From Archilochus colubris (Eukaryota; Chordata; Aves; Apodiformes; Trochilidae): a stretch of DNA of 64,000 nt. Position 1 is the stretch's first letter. Every line of letters starts with the position of its first letter. This document shows, one piece after another, positions 24,101 to 51,489 of this stretch. The stretch is taken from NCBI GenBank assembly GCA_023079485.1, contig CM041091.1:32448146-32512145 (forward strand). Direction: 5' to 3'. The notes below the pieces were generated by a model. The model was given only the letters and a program-made list of their open reading frames with translations. It was not told where the DNA came from and did no database searches. The position numbers were made by a program, and so were the translations under genes.

Positions 24101-24996
24101 GAATTTCTTTCTGGAGAGGGTGATCAGGCATTGGAATGGGCTGCCCAGGGAAGTAGTGATTCTCCGTGTCTGGAGATCTTTCCAAAGAGCCTGGATGTGG
24201 CACTGAGTGCCATGGGCTGGGAACTGCAGTGGGAGTGGATCAAGGGTTGGACTTGGTGATCTCTGAGGTCCCTTCCAACCCAGCCAATTCTATGATTCTA
24301 TGATTTATTACTGAGCCACAGAGCAGCTGCAAACTCACTGTCTGTGCTGGGACAGCCATCCAAAGGCAGCTTGGAAACCTGGGCTGCAGAACTGGTGTCT
24401 GTCTGCAGGACTGAACCCCCCCAGCAACCCCTGGCTGCGTTGTGGCAACTCCTGCTTGGAAAAACGACCCTGAGGGACACGAGGTTGGGGATGGGGAAAT
24501 CTTTTTATTTACCAAATTTCCCCAGCGTCTCCGATCTCTTGAAAAGCTTTCAGCTCTCTCTCATAGGCAGCGTCCCAGCTAGAAGGCGGGGGGGGGGGGA
24601 AGGACAAGAGATGCTTCAATTAACAACGGGTAAAGATTTAATTAAGGTGAGGAGGGGAGGAAAGGGGATGCGAGCAGCAGAGCCACCGTGTGTGTCCCTG
24701 GTTATTTTAAGTGACGGATTCCTCGTTCACACGTTCTCCAGGCCCCGAGCTGCCCGGGGAGGTCAGGCTGAGGGGAACAAACTGGGTCTGAGCCCCAACT
24801 CGGACCCGAGGCTCCCCGGGAGGAGCCGCTCCCCGCCCTGGGCCCCCCAAACCCTCCCCAAACCCCTCGCTGCCACTCACTGCTCTTTGGTGCCCAGCAC
24901 CGAGGGGCTGAAGGGCTCCTCCCCGCTCCCCGGGACCGAACCAGAACCTGAACCCGAACCCGCGGGTGGCCCCGGACCCTCCCCCGCCACCGCCAT
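17014..24996 (-). CDS. EEF1AKMT2: EEF1A lysine methyltransferase 2 (METTL10), 6 coding exons
   Basis: This SAM-dependent class I methyltransferase is known in mammals to methylate eEF1A at Lys318. The join, all minus, is 24996-24881, 24578-24513, 23524-23410, 19021-18914, 18102-17886, 17141-17014: 750 nt, 249 residues; the human protein is about 236. Every junction keeps frame. The N-terminus (1-30) is a Gly/Ser/Pro-rich linker unlike the human one, followed by the conserved [19 protein letters not shown]. Motif I DIGTGNG is at 87-93, the ribose-binding acidic motif TGIDYS at 108-113, [14 protein letters not shown] at 152-165, and [18 protein letters not shown] at 188-205. [11 protein letters not shown] and [10 protein letters not shown] near the end match the family. 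The C-terminus runs 12-13 residues beyond the human ALVFQKM end. The start is the only ATG with a GT donor in phase. The exon 3 donor (GTTGGT) is weak. It shares a promoter with ABRAXAS2. Confidence 0.96.
17886..18102 (-). CDS. EEF1AKMT2: EEF1AKMT2 coding exon 5
   Basis: 217 nt, acceptor TTTAG, donor GTAAGC. It encodes [20 protein letters not shown], then [10 protein letters not shown] and [20 protein letters not shown], the core C-terminal half of the methyltransferase fold. Confidence 0.95.
18497..18545 (-). mobile_element. Short CR1-like 3' remnant
   Basis: TCAGAAGGGACCTCTGGAGG then TCACCTGCTCC is the classic antisense reading of an older CR1 3' end. Only about 50 bp remain, in EEF1AKMT2 intron 4. 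Confidence 0.55.
18914..19021 (-). CDS. EEF1AKMT2: EEF1AKMT2 coding exon 4
   Basis: 108 nt, 36 codons, acceptor CCTAG, donor GTAAGT. It encodes [20 protein letters not shown], followed by [21 protein letters not shown] is the ribose-contact motif. Confidence 0.95.
19771..19810. repeat. 20-bp direct duplication
   Basis: GAAGTCACCAGATTTGGTTT is followed immediately by the same sequence with one change (G to A) and a slightly different end. It lies in EEF1AKMT2 intron 3. Confidence 0.9.
21086..21111. repeat. (AC)n dinucleotide microsatellite
   Basis: About 13 uninterrupted AC units, in EEF1AKMT2 intron 3, 28 bp before a CR1 insertion. Confidence 0.95.
21139..21884 (+). mobile_element. CR1 LINE 3' fragment, 746 bp
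   Basis: It lies in EEF1AKMT2 intron 3, antisense to the gene. It encodes CR1 ORF2 C-terminal segments in changing frames: [15 protein letters not shown], then [19 protein letters not shown] and [19 protein letters not shown], then [11 protein letters not shown] and [20 protein letters not shown]. It ends GGTCCCTTCCATCCCAGCC followed by the ATTCTATGATTC tail. A possible 9-bp target duplication ATTCAAGTG (21134 and 21881) overlaps microhomology with the element itself. Confidence 0.96.
22914..23350. repeat. Two-copy tandem duplication, about 240-bp unit
   Basis: Copy 1 is about 22914-23150 and copy 2 about 23152-23350. Both contain ACAGCACTGAGATAATAATT, then CCCCTGATAATTCCTCTTAA, an A/C-rich low-complexity middle, and CCCACTCTGTAAATGTTCAT. 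The middle differs in length. It sits in EEF1AKMT2 intron 3, only about 60 bp past the weak exon 3 donor. Confidence 0.92.
23410..23524 (-). CDS. EEF1AKMT2: EEF1AKMT2 coding exon 3 (SAM motif I)
   Basis: 115 nt. The acceptor is CTTAG. It encodes [19 protein letters not shown] and then the SAM-binding DIGTGNG. Only a donor directly after TTG (sequence GTTGGT) keeps frame with exon 4; it is a poor match to consensus. Confidence 0.9.
23828..24306 (+). mobile_element. CR1 LINE 3' fragment, about 480 bp
   Basis: It lies in EEF1AKMT2 intron 2, antisense to the gene. It starts AGGAAGGAGATTGAGGTGCT and ends in CCAACCCAGCCAATTC with a doubled TATGATT tail. It is near-identical to the copies at 13.2, 21.1, 38.1 and 62.7 kb. 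No target duplication was evident. Confidence 0.95.
24513..24578 (-). CDS. EEF1AKMT2: EEF1AKMT2 coding exon 2
   Basis: 66 nt, acceptor CTAG, donor GTAAAT. It encodes (H)[19 protein letters not shown] then EIW, close to mammalian METTL10. Intron 1 is only 302 bp. Confidence 0.94.
24881..24996 (-). CDS. EEF1AKMT2: EEF1AKMT2 coding exon 1
   Basis: Start codon at 24996-24994; 38 codons plus CA, then donor GTGAGT. It encodes a repetitive GSGSGSGS linker and then [13 protein letters not shown], which matches the conserved start of the family. Confidence 0.93.
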
Positions 24997-25283
24997 GCTG
25001 GGCCCGGAAGTCCTTCAGCACTATCGAGCTGAACGCGCAGAGAGAGTCCGCCCCCCGCCGCCGCCTCTCTAGCGCGTGGAGGACTCCCTCTCGCTGCCCT
25101 GTGGAGGCGGGGAGTGGGGTCCGTTCCCTCAGCTAACGCAAGCGGGTTTATAGCTTGTTGGGTTTCGGGGTGTTTTTATTATAAGCAACTTAAAGCAGCG
25201 AGGTGTCGCTGAAGCCCTTTAAGCGAGCAGCCACGCTGGTCCGGCTGCGGGGTTGGGGTGTGTGTGTGTGTGGGATGCTCTGG

Positions 25284-25296
25284 ACTACATTTCCCA
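25284..25296 (+). promoter_or_regulatory. ZNF143/THAP11-type SBS motif
   Basis: ACTACATTTCCCA differs at one position from the ACTACAATTCCCA core bound by ZNF143/THAP11 in mammalian promoters. It lies 91 bp upstream of the ABRAXAS2 start codon. Confidence 0.6.
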
Positions 25297-25315
25297 AGGG
25301 GCTCCGCGGCCCGGA

Positions 25316-25324
25316 CCGGAAGTG
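25316..25324 (+). promoter_or_regulatory. ETS/GABPA-type site, CCGGAAGTG
   Basis: A perfect ETS core about 63 bp upstream of the ABRAXAS2 ATG, with 19 bp between it and the ACTACATTTCCCA motif. A second CCGGAAGT lies at 25004-25011, just upstream of the EEF1AKMT2 ATG. Confidence 0.55.
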
Positions 25325-25386
25325 TGCGGGAGGGCGGGCGTGTCCGCGCGGGGCCTTGTGGTAACGGCGGCGGCGGCGGCTCCGTC

Positions 25387-42706
<17,320 letters not shown>

Positions 42707-43021
42707 CAGGGGCAGGGGGGAAAATCCACGTGACACTGGTTTTTTGGTTTTGTTTTTTTCTCATCATCGTTGCAGAGAAGATTTTGGGGATTTGACCCGG
42801 AGGAAATGAACTGCACGGGGTTCCTGTGCACACAAAAAGTAGAAGACTTGCACTAGAGGGTTTATTCACCTTGTGATACGTTTTGCAAGTTTTATAATGG
42901 AATCATTAGGATAATCAAGTTGTACTAATACTGATGAGGTTCATGGGTGTACTGGTAAATTTAGGCAAAAGGAAATTTCTAGAGATCTTGTAGCTTTTTG
43001 TTGCCGTATTTTCTTTAAGAC

Positions 43022-43027
43022 AATAAA
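43022..43027 (+). terminator. Proximal AATAAA of ABRAXAS2
   Basis: First canonical hexamer after the stop codon (about 315 nt). Its use would give a short-UTR transcript. Another AATAAA lies at 43654-43659. Confidence 0.4.
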
Positions 43028-44482
43028 TTGGGATGTAGTAACTAAGCACAGGTAGTCTACAAATAATGTTCTCAAATCAAAACTTACCTCTTGCACTATC
43101 ATGCCTTGAATTTTAATTTTTGAAAGGGAATTAAATCTATCAGCAGCCTTCAAAACAGCTTTCTCTGGTAAGCCAAATTAGCCTTTGCAAGCAAAGAAAT
43201 TTTGATAGTTCTGAGAAGCCTTGATTGGAACAGATGTGGTCTTCTATCAGCATGCTCTGTTAACAGAGAAGGAGTTTGTTTCAACTTTTTTTACTAGCAG
43301 AATGTGTGTATCACTTAAAATGATGGTTGCCTTTTTTTCTGTAAAGGGTTTTAGGGGTGGGGGGGGTCCTTGGGATGACTGGTAAATCATCCAAATGAAT
43401 GTCATAAATATAATTCTTCTGGTTTCACTGGGTTTACAATGACTTTATGCCACACTAGCCTCATTTATTGTCTCCTTTGTTATTTTATCATAAATACAAA
43501 GTGCACATACAAGAGTTAAATGACTGACAGAAGTAGTAAATTCCATCATGATTGGACTGTGGAGCCTGCAAATTACAAACATCAGAGACTGCTTTTTGCA
43601 TTTTATTTGCATCTGAATATTGGATTTACGCTTCTAGATGAGTTATTTTATGTAATAAATAGGGGAGAGGGTAGGAGAAGATTGTTTGGAGGGTCCCCTG
43701 GGTTTATTACCTCTTTTCCTCTGGGTGAAAGGTGTAAATGATTATTTTAATTTGAATTACAGCTCTTGTCAGAAAACTGCCATTTGGGAGAAATGAAGTG
43801 TGGTATATTTAGCGAATTTCATGTTTGGATGCACTTATTTTTATTTAAGTACTGCTTGTATTCTAACGTTGCCCAAAATATGTGAAATTGTGCCACTAAG
43901 AAGCTGTGTTATTGGACTTTATCCCTGATCTGTGAGAAAAATACACGTTTGAAGATGAGGTTATCTGAAGCATTTTATCCCTGGGAGGTGTCAATAATCA
44001 CATCTTTGGTTTGGACTCAGAAGAACAAAGCAGTGGCTTAGGAGTTGAAATAGATCAGATTTCCAAAAAAACTAAGATTTCAGTGTGTAGTGGATGGGTT
44101 GGCAGAAGTCTGTTCATCAGCCTTTCCCTCCCTGTGCCCAGTTCAGCAGAATGACTTGGGGAAGCAGTGAGGTGCTCCAATTCCCACTTTTCTCTGGAGT
44201 GCTTCCACCTTCCTGTTGTCTTTTTTAACTCTTTTTTCTCATTAGCCTTCACTTCATGCATTCTGTCTCCAAGTGTTGCAATCCCCTGGGCAGTTTAATC
44301 CCCTGCTCCAGTTTTATCTCTGTCTTTCAGGAGGCGTCTCTGGTTTTCAGGTGCTCCAGAAGCATGTGGGTCAAAACCAGAACTGACACAAGATGACAAC
44401 CACCCTCTTGATTTTTATTTTTTTTAATTCAGCACAAAACCCTGCCAAATGTACATCTCTTGACAAAGCAGTGAAATGTGAC

Positions 44483-44488
44483 AATAAA
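44483..44488 (+). terminator. Distal AATAAA of ABRAXAS2
   Basis: GACAATAAAAATC, followed within about 50 nt by a T-rich run and CAGGTGCCCTGG, a plausible downstream element. Confidence 0.45.
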
Positions 44489-46794
44489 AATCTTATTTAA
44501 TCCTGTAACTCAGATTTTTTTTAATATCTTTGCAGGTGCCCTGGCAGTGCAGCAACTCACTGGGATGCAGAACTGCAGCTCAGAGTTGATGGGTTGTTCT
44601 AGCTGGTTGTAGGACACAGAAAGGAGATCTGATGAAAGTAGCACCCACCTGCCACATGTTCTTATGATTATGTTAAGACAAAAATCTTTGGGCACAGGAA
44701 TCTTTTAATAGCAAAAAAAGTTTTAAGTTGTGCTTGTTTTTTAGATAAAAAATGTAGAGATTGGAGGTGGAACAAGCTGTAAACGTGCCCTCTAGCCAGT
44801 GCCTGTCTGCAGGTACTTCCATTTACTGTAGCTCTGAAGAACAAAAGGTGTGTTTGTATTTATTTATTATTATTTAGATAATATTCTGTTAGAAATACCT
44901 GTGACCAGATTTTGCAGGTTTCATCACAGTCCTGTTAAAACCAGTGGTTGTGATCTGTCTGAAGGCACCAGGGAGCAGCTTTAATCATAAAGCAAACCAG
45001 AGCTTCACACTCAGGAGGTACCACCCAGTTCCCTCATCTGAACTCATGGAGAGTTTTTTGGGAGCACAACCTGTAGCAATGTCCCCTCACCAACAGGTAG
45101 GCAGCATGACTGCAAACTGGGATCATAAATTCTGAGCCTTTTGGCTCAAAACTCCTGTAATTCCTCTGATACAATGCAATGTTTTCTGGTTTGTTGTTGT
45201 TGAGAAACCTGGACTTGATGGTTCCTTTATTTCCAAACTTGTTTGTTTGTTTTCTTTCCTGATTGTAGCTAGAAGAACATGAGCCTTACCATATGGAAAG
45301 TCTCAATAAGTGAGGATTGTCACATATGCTTCCAAAAGAAAACATCAACAAATATTTCAGGAATTAGCTAGGATTGACACTGCAGGAGTCTCCAGATCCT
45401 CTGCTTGCTGATGGCATGGCATGTGTTGGCAGAAAGAAGTGTGAGCATCTTCAGTTTGGGACTCTGCAGGTTTTGAGTTCTTGTCTGGCATCTCCCAACT
45501 ATTAGGGGACATTTCACTTGTCCTGAGTTAGCATTTAAGAGGAACCTGGTGATGCTTTTGGGAAGAAGCAAATTAAGATAATCAAGGGAAGAAGGATTAG
45601 GTTTCCTGTTAAGATGCTTCAGGCCATACCTCAGGTAACTGGTACCAGATCACTGCATTTCATATTCTGTTATTTAACTGCTTTAATTTAGAATTAATAC
45701 CTTTTGAGTGTAAGAGCACTTAAGGAAATCCATATTACTCCAAATCAAATAGCAGCATCTGCTGGCATATCCACCACCCCTGCTATAATTACTCTGGGAA
45801 AGGGTATAAATAAATGGCTGTGGAACTTTTATTTCCTGGAGGTGAATGTGTGTGCTGGGCCAGTTGTTGGGGCTTTTCTGATTTGGGTTGCCTTATGTTG
45901 AAGAGTACTGACTGCTCTGTGCCAGCTCAGAGCTTGTCAGGCTCTACCTTTGCTTTTTTCCACTGCAAGGTTTATTTTAAGCCTTCAGACTTGCTTTTTT
46001 TTTTGGCTATTTCCTAGCCATCTCTGAGCCATCACTGATCAGCTTGTGAAGGTGTTGATCTCTGGCTTCCTCAGAGAAGAACCTTCCCCCAGCTCTCTTG
46101 GGTACCAAATTCTGGTGGTTTCACAAAAACTTCTCTAACAGATGGGTTTGCACTTCTCTCTGTGTTTCCACATACCTGTGCCTTTATACTGCTCACTCTT
46201 ACAGATTTAAGAAGAAAACAGAAGCTTTAATACAGGGGTTCAGGAGGAAAAGGCTAAAAATACTTGGACAGCTGGCCCAGGCTGTGGTTAGGAAGCTGAT
46301 GCCCCTCCTATTGCATTGCTCAAGTTTACATTTCACCCCTTCCAAGGGCTCCTGCAAAGCTCTCACCTGCTTCACCTTTCACACCTCATCTAGCAAAAGG
46401 TAGGAATGTTTCTTCAAGTTGTTGACTCCTGTGTTTTCTTACTTTTCCTTACCTGGAAACAACCTTGGACTGCACAGCAGCTCCTCAGCTGCAGATAGGA
46501 GAAAAGAGGAGAGATTCACTTGCTGGGAGTAAAAACCCCTGCAGGTTCCTGTGTTATTCCAAGCAGAGAGGGCTGTCTGATACTTGGCAGCTTCAACCAA
46601 GGTTTTGGGGGGCTGGTGGCTGTTAATGGGGGACAGAGGGGCTGGAACAGGTGAGAAATCTCCCTCTTGTTTTGACTGATGGGGGAAGCAGACTGGTATG
46701 CTCAGATTACCTGAGTCAAGGGTGGCAGCTGAGAGTCTGGCAGAAATGACAGCCCTGGAGCCTCAGAAAGGGTTTTATCCCTTTCTCTATCATA

Positions 46795-46905
46795 ATCCAG
46801 GCTTGGAACAACCTGGGTTACTGGGAGGGGTTCCTGTCCCAGGCCAGGGGGGTTGGATTGAGGTGATCTTTGGGTCCCTTCCAACCCAAACCAGTCTGGG
46901 GTTCT
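46795..46905 (+). mobile_element. CR1 3'-end remnant
   Basis: CAGGCTTGGAACAACCTGGG, then GGTTCCTGTCCCAGGCCAG and GGGTCCCTTCCAACCCAAAC followed by CAGTCTGGGGTTCT: the last ~110 bp of the CR1 subfamily that also occurs at 49.2-51.5 kb. Confidence 0.85.
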
Positions 46906-49215
46906 CTAAACTGGTGCCTTGCCCAGTCCCACAGCCTGCTCTGTTGTCTCTGCCAGTCCAGACCAGTGCTTTAGGGTGTTCCTGCTTCTTCAGAGCCTCT
47001 CCCCCAGAACTTTGTTTCCTGCCTAGACCTAGAACTGAAGGTCTGGAATTAAATTCCTTGCATCTCCCTACAAGGGGCAGCTGCTTATTTTTGTACTTTA
47101 GGCATATCATGGGGTACACAGTTGTCTTGCTACATTTGAGCTCTTTCACTCCTCTCACAATTTAATTTCAGATTAAATAGCCCTCTGGCTTTTCTCTTTT
47201 TTGGGGTTTTTTTTGTTTTGTTTTGTTTTGTTTTTAAAGCTAAGCTTCTGCACTTCCCATTAAATCCCACGGTAACTTCAATGACATCCAAAGCCTCTGA
47301 ATCCTTCTGAACACAGATGACCTTCCTTGCATGTCCAGGAGCACAATCCCCTGGGAGAGCAGAGGCAGATGGAGCAGTTTGTACAGCCCTGGGGGGTAAA
47401 TCCTGCACCCCAGAGGTGTGTGGGGCAGAGAGAACAGAGGCTCAGGAGGGGGCTCACAAGAGCTCCAGGTGTTAAGAGTGTGTTAGGGGCTCAGCATTCT
47501 TATTTTAAGATATTTGCAGGTTCAACCTCCCAGGGCAAGTCCTGCAGATGGTGTTAAAGCAGGTGAGATGAACACCTTAGTGGGAGAGGAGACCATAACC
47601 TCAATCACATCACCATCTCCTGGCACCTGCCAAGGTGGGTGAGGATTAAAATCCTGCAGCAGACTGTGTGCCAGTGGGCAGTGAAAAAGGGTTTCTCCTC
47701 TTTTTGACCTTGAAACAAGATGTTAATCTGCAGCTCTTGGCCTTTCCCAGTTTGATTAGGGAAAGGATGCCTGCTGAGCTCTGCAGGAGGAGCTCATGGC
47801 CACCAAGGCTGGGAAAGCTGCTGCTTCCATGGCATTTGCAATTTTCCTCCAAGTTGTTGACTCCTGTGGGGTTCTGTGGCCTTTATCTCCAGCTCTCCTG
47901 GGGTTCAAGGTGTGCTGGGGGGCTCTGCCAGCACCAGGGCTCTCAGGATTCACCTTAAAGCAAAGAGAAAAAATAGTTGGTCATTTTCCTCATGTGGCTT
48001 TGTGTCCCATGTATTTCTTCCCTCTGATTTTATTGGAGAAGATGTAAGGAAGGAAAAAGTGAATATCCTGAAGAGACAAGTCAGTAATAGCATAAAGAAT
48101 TGTTTCAAAACCCTTCCATTATAAGCATTTTTTTTTAAACTTTTACCAGAGTTATTTTCCTGCTCAGCATTTTTCTTTGGCCAAATGTTTTGTTTCCCAA
48201 ATGAGGAAAACAAGTGCTGCTAAAGGTTTTCCCTTCCCAGCCCTTATTTCCACTGCAAGGATTGTTCCAAGAAATGTTTGATGCCAGTTTGTGATTTCTA
48301 ACATGTTTTGCAAGACTGAGAGGCTGCTAGAGCTGCTGGCTTGAAGCTGGGAGCAGAGATCAGTGGTGGTCTGGAGCACTAATCAGGAATAGCTAATTTT
48401 AGCCCAAAATTGAGCTGCCTTAAATAAAATGTTCTTATTCAAGACTCAGGGGAAAGTTCTTTAAACAGGGTCCTATTGCTGGAACTTTTTCTGCTTGAAG
48501 GGCAGCACTGCTTGCTCTGTCAAGGAATCCCATGATTGAATTTACTCCTCCAGACCCACTGAACATCACTGGGAGTTGTCTGGACACCTCACAACTCATG
48601 TGAAGCACAAAAACACTTGCTTAGGGAAAATGTGCATTTCTCTCTGGAGCACCTGTCAGACCTGAGGACAGCTCTGATGGTTTAGGTGTGAGCTATGGGG
48701 GGGTTTAAGTTTTCAGGACTTTTTATTTGATTAAAATCCATATAAGTGGCTGGTGAACGTCTTGGGACTCCCTCCCACCCCCATCCCCTACATCTGTGAG
48801 GTTTTCTCTCCTGTCCCTTCACCCCTGTGACTGGAGCTTGCTTTGAGAAGCTGAAAATCTCTCTGTCTTTATAGGACCTTGAGCTGGGCAGGCCCTTGCT
48901 CCAGGTTGTAGTGCACGTAGTAAATGTCAGGCTCTTGGTGTCAGTGTTAATGCAAGGTGTGATGCAGTGGTGGCACTAAGGACAAGGGCTCCTTGGCTGC
49001 AAGGTGTGACCATGGAAATGGAGGGGATTTTATTCCCTGCAGAGCAAAGTGGCTGGGAAGGAGCAGCAGCAGCACTGGGGAGGTTTTAATTAAGCAGAGA
49101 CAAATGAAGCTGGAATGGTTGCACTTGTGCAATGACCGAGGGAAAAGTCTCTGGATACAGAATCGTTTCAGGTGACTTTTCCCTTTGGGTTCCAAACATA
49201 GGAGTGCTGAGCCCA

Positions 49216-49548
49216 GGTTTCCCAGTGCCTGAAGGGGCTCCAGGGAAGCTGGGGAGGGACTTGAGACAAGGGAATGGAGGGATGGGATGAGGGGGAAGAG
49301 TTTTAAGCTGAAAGAGGGGAGATTGAGATTGGATACTGGGAAGAAATTGTTTGGTGTGAGGGTGCTGAGCCCCTGTGCCAGGTTTCCCAGAGAAGCTGTG
49401 GCTGCCCTGGCAGTGTCTCAGCCCAGGTTGGATGGGGCTTGGAGCACCCTGGGCTGTGGGAGGTGTCCCTGCCCATGGCAGGGGGATGGAACCAGATGAT
49501 CCTTAAGGTCCTTCCAACCCAACCCAGTCTGGGATTCTGTGATCCTAA
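49216..49548 (+). mobile_element. CR1 3' fragment (outer part of left inverted arm)
   Basis: CCTGAAGGGGCTCCAGGGAA, AGATTGAGATTGGATACTGG, GGATGGGGCTTGGAGCACCC, GTCCTTCCAACCCAACCCAG and a GGGATTCTGTGATCC tail. Its last ~215 bp are mirrored by the minus-strand CR1 at 50614-50832. Confidence 0.92.
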
Positions 49549-49830
49549 GGCTCAGCTGCTGTTCCAGGAGCTACTTCATAAAAGCACATACATGTGCAAA
49601 GAAATCCCAGGCTCCCTCCTGTTAAAGCTGTCTGGTAGGGGGGGTGTACCTGGAAGCAGCAAAACCAAGGCTTTGCAAGCAGGAGTCCCTCTCTGAATTC
49701 CACACAGCATTATTTCTTTCCATCTGGAAATGCGACTGGGTTTTGTTACCTATAATTTAAAATTAAATAGTGAAATCATTTTAAATGAAAGGGGAATGAA
49801 GAGTTACAGTTTTGCAGGCAATTAACAAAA

Positions 49831-49988
49831 AAGCTGTGGCTGCCCCATCCCTGGCAGTGTCTCAGCCCAGGTTGGATGGGGCTTGGAGCACCCTGGGCTG
49901 TGGGAGGTGTCCCTGACCATGGCAGGGGGTGGCACTGGATGAACTTTAAGGTCCCTTCCAACCCAAACCAATCTGGGATTCTGTTATT
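49831..49988 (+). mobile_element. CR1 3' fragment inside the inverted-repeat spacer
   Basis: AAGCTGTGGCTGCCCCATCC to AACCAATCTGGGATTCTGTT. A third partial copy of the same CR1 subfamily, abutting the inner end of the left arm. Confidence 0.9.
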
Positions 49989-50613
49989 CCATAATAACAC
50001 AATCAACCTAAAGTAGAGTGGAACAGAGCTGCTTATCCCTGCCCAGAGGAGCTCCTGTCCCACCTGTAGCAGGATGCTGCCTCTTTGCCTCTGGCTTTTC
50101 CTGGAGTCTCTCTCTTTTGTCTTGAATAAACCTCCAAACAAGCTGTGGAATCAAACTAAATGTGTTTTCCAAGCTTAAACCTAATCCTTTCTAAAGCCTT
50201 ATTAATGCTGAATTAAATTCAAGCCTATCTGGTTATTTTTTATTTCCTCTCAGGCTTTATTCTTTATTTGTTTGAGAGAGTGAATGAGGTTTTTAGGACT
50301 TACTGATACCTTGAGTAGAAAGGGGCAAATCTCAGAGGTTTCCAACCTAGTGTTTTGTTTTTTAATTGCCTGCAAAACTGTAACTCTTCATTCTCCTTTC
50401 GTTTAAAATGATTTCACAATTTAATTTCAAATTATAGGTAACAAAACCCAGTCACATTTCCAGATGGAAAGAAGCAATGTTGTGTGGAATTCAGAGAGGG
50501 ACTCCTGCTTGCAAAGCCAGGGACACCCCTACCAGACAGCTTTAACAGGAGGGAGCCTGGGATTGTTTTGCACATATATGTGTTTTTATGACTGGAACAG
50601 CAGCTGAGCCTTA

Positions 50614-50832
50614 GGATCTCAGAATCCCAGACTGGGTTGGGTTGGAAGAGACCTTAAAGCTCATCCATTCCCACCCCCTGCCATGGTCAGGGACACCTCC
50701 CACAGCCCAGGTTGCTCCAAGCCCCATCCAACCTGGGCTGAGACACTGCCAGGGATGGGGCAGCCACAGCTTCTCTGGGAAACCTGGCACAGGAGCTCAG
50801 CACCCTCACACCAAGGAATTCCTTTTTAATAT
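50614..50832 (-). mobile_element. CR1 3' fragment (outer part of right inverted arm)
   Basis: Minus-oriented: CAGAATCCCAGACTGGGTTG, then AGACCTTAAAGCTCATCC and on to ACACCAAGGAATTCC. It is the inverted partner of the CR1 at 49216-49548 through the duplication, not necessarily an independent insertion. Confidence 0.9.
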
Positions 50833-51124
50833 CAGAGGCTGGAGAAGAGAGGTCAGACCAGGACTACCAAGGACTTGGCCACCACCCCTGCCTTTGGCTG
50901 GGCTGCCTGGCAGGAGCAGTGTCCCAGCTGTGCTGCAGGGATTACAGTGCTGGGATTAACATCCCTGGGACATGCTGGATGCTGAGCAGCTCTCACCTCC
51001 TCCTCCTCTTCCTCCTCCCAGCACGCTCAGCCCAGCTGGGTCCCTCCTGGTCACACGCAGCCTCATCACTGGGTCACCCCCCTGCTGCAGCCCTCTGGGG
51101 ACAAGGGTTCCCTATGGGGGGGGA

Positions 51125-51489
51125 GTTGGGATCTGCAGCCTGGAGAAGACCTCAGAGCACCTTCCAATGCCTGAAGGGGCTGCAGGGAAGCTGGGGAGGG
51201 ACTTGGGACAAGGGAATGGAGGGATGAGGGAGAAGAGTTTTAAGCTGAAAGAGGGGAGATTGAGATTGGATACTGGAAAGAAATTCTTTGGTGTGAGGGT
51301 GCTGAGCCCCTGTGCCAGGTTTCCCAGAGAAGCTGTGGCTGCCCCATCCCTGGCAGTGTCTCAGCCCAGGTTGGATGGGGCTTGGAGCACCCTGGGCTGT
51401 GGGAGGTGTCCCTGACCATGGCAGGGGGATGGAACCAGATGATCTTTAAGGTCCCTTCCAACCCAAACCAGTCTGGGGTTTTATGATCC
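51125..51489 (+). mobile_element. CR1 3' fragment
   Basis: It starts near GGGATCTGCAGCCTGGAGAA, contains AGTTTTAAGCTGAAAGAGGG and GGATACTGGAAAGAAATTCT, and ends CCAACCCAAACCAGTCTGG. It is the same subfamily as the 49.2-kb copy and longer at the 5' side. Confidence 0.92.

Larger units (their letters stand above)
24997..25386. promoter_or_regulatory. Bidirectional CpG-island promoter, EEF1AKMT2 / ABRAXAS2
   Basis: 390 bp separate two divergent start codons in a CpG island spanning roughly 24.75-25.65 kb. The interval lacks an obvious TATA box. It has an ETS-type CCGGAAGT close to each gene (25004-25011 and 25316-25324) and an ACTACATTTCCCA motif at 25284-25296. This is the usual build of housekeeping divergent promoters. 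Confidence 0.9.
42707..44510 (+). other. ABRAXAS2: Inferred 3' UTR of ABRAXAS2
   Basis: AT-rich sequence after the stop codon, with no open frames of protein character, holding several candidate poly(A) signals. The most distal plausible one is at 44483-44488, which would give a 3' UTR of about 1.8 kb. The true end needs transcript data. Confidence 0.55.
49332..50833. repeat. Inverted duplication: arms of nearly 0.5 kb, 536-bp spacer
   Basis: The left arm is about 49332-49825 and the right arm about 50362-50833. Shared unique blocks (left / reverse complement of right) include CCCAGGCTCCCTCCTGTTAA, AGCTGTCTGGTAGGGG, AGGAGTCCCTCTCTGAATTC, CTGGGTTTTGTTACCTATAA and GAAGAGTTACAGTTTTGCAG. The outer half of each arm is the same CR1 3' end, so CR1 plus its unique flank was duplicated together. 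Indels of about 8 and 16 bp and scattered substitutions show it is not a simple assembly mirror. Confidence 0.93.

Noticed and set aside
24344..25072. 242-codon open frame, plus strand
   Set aside because: Antisense shadow of EEF1AKMT2 exons 1-2 and GC-rich promoter sequence.
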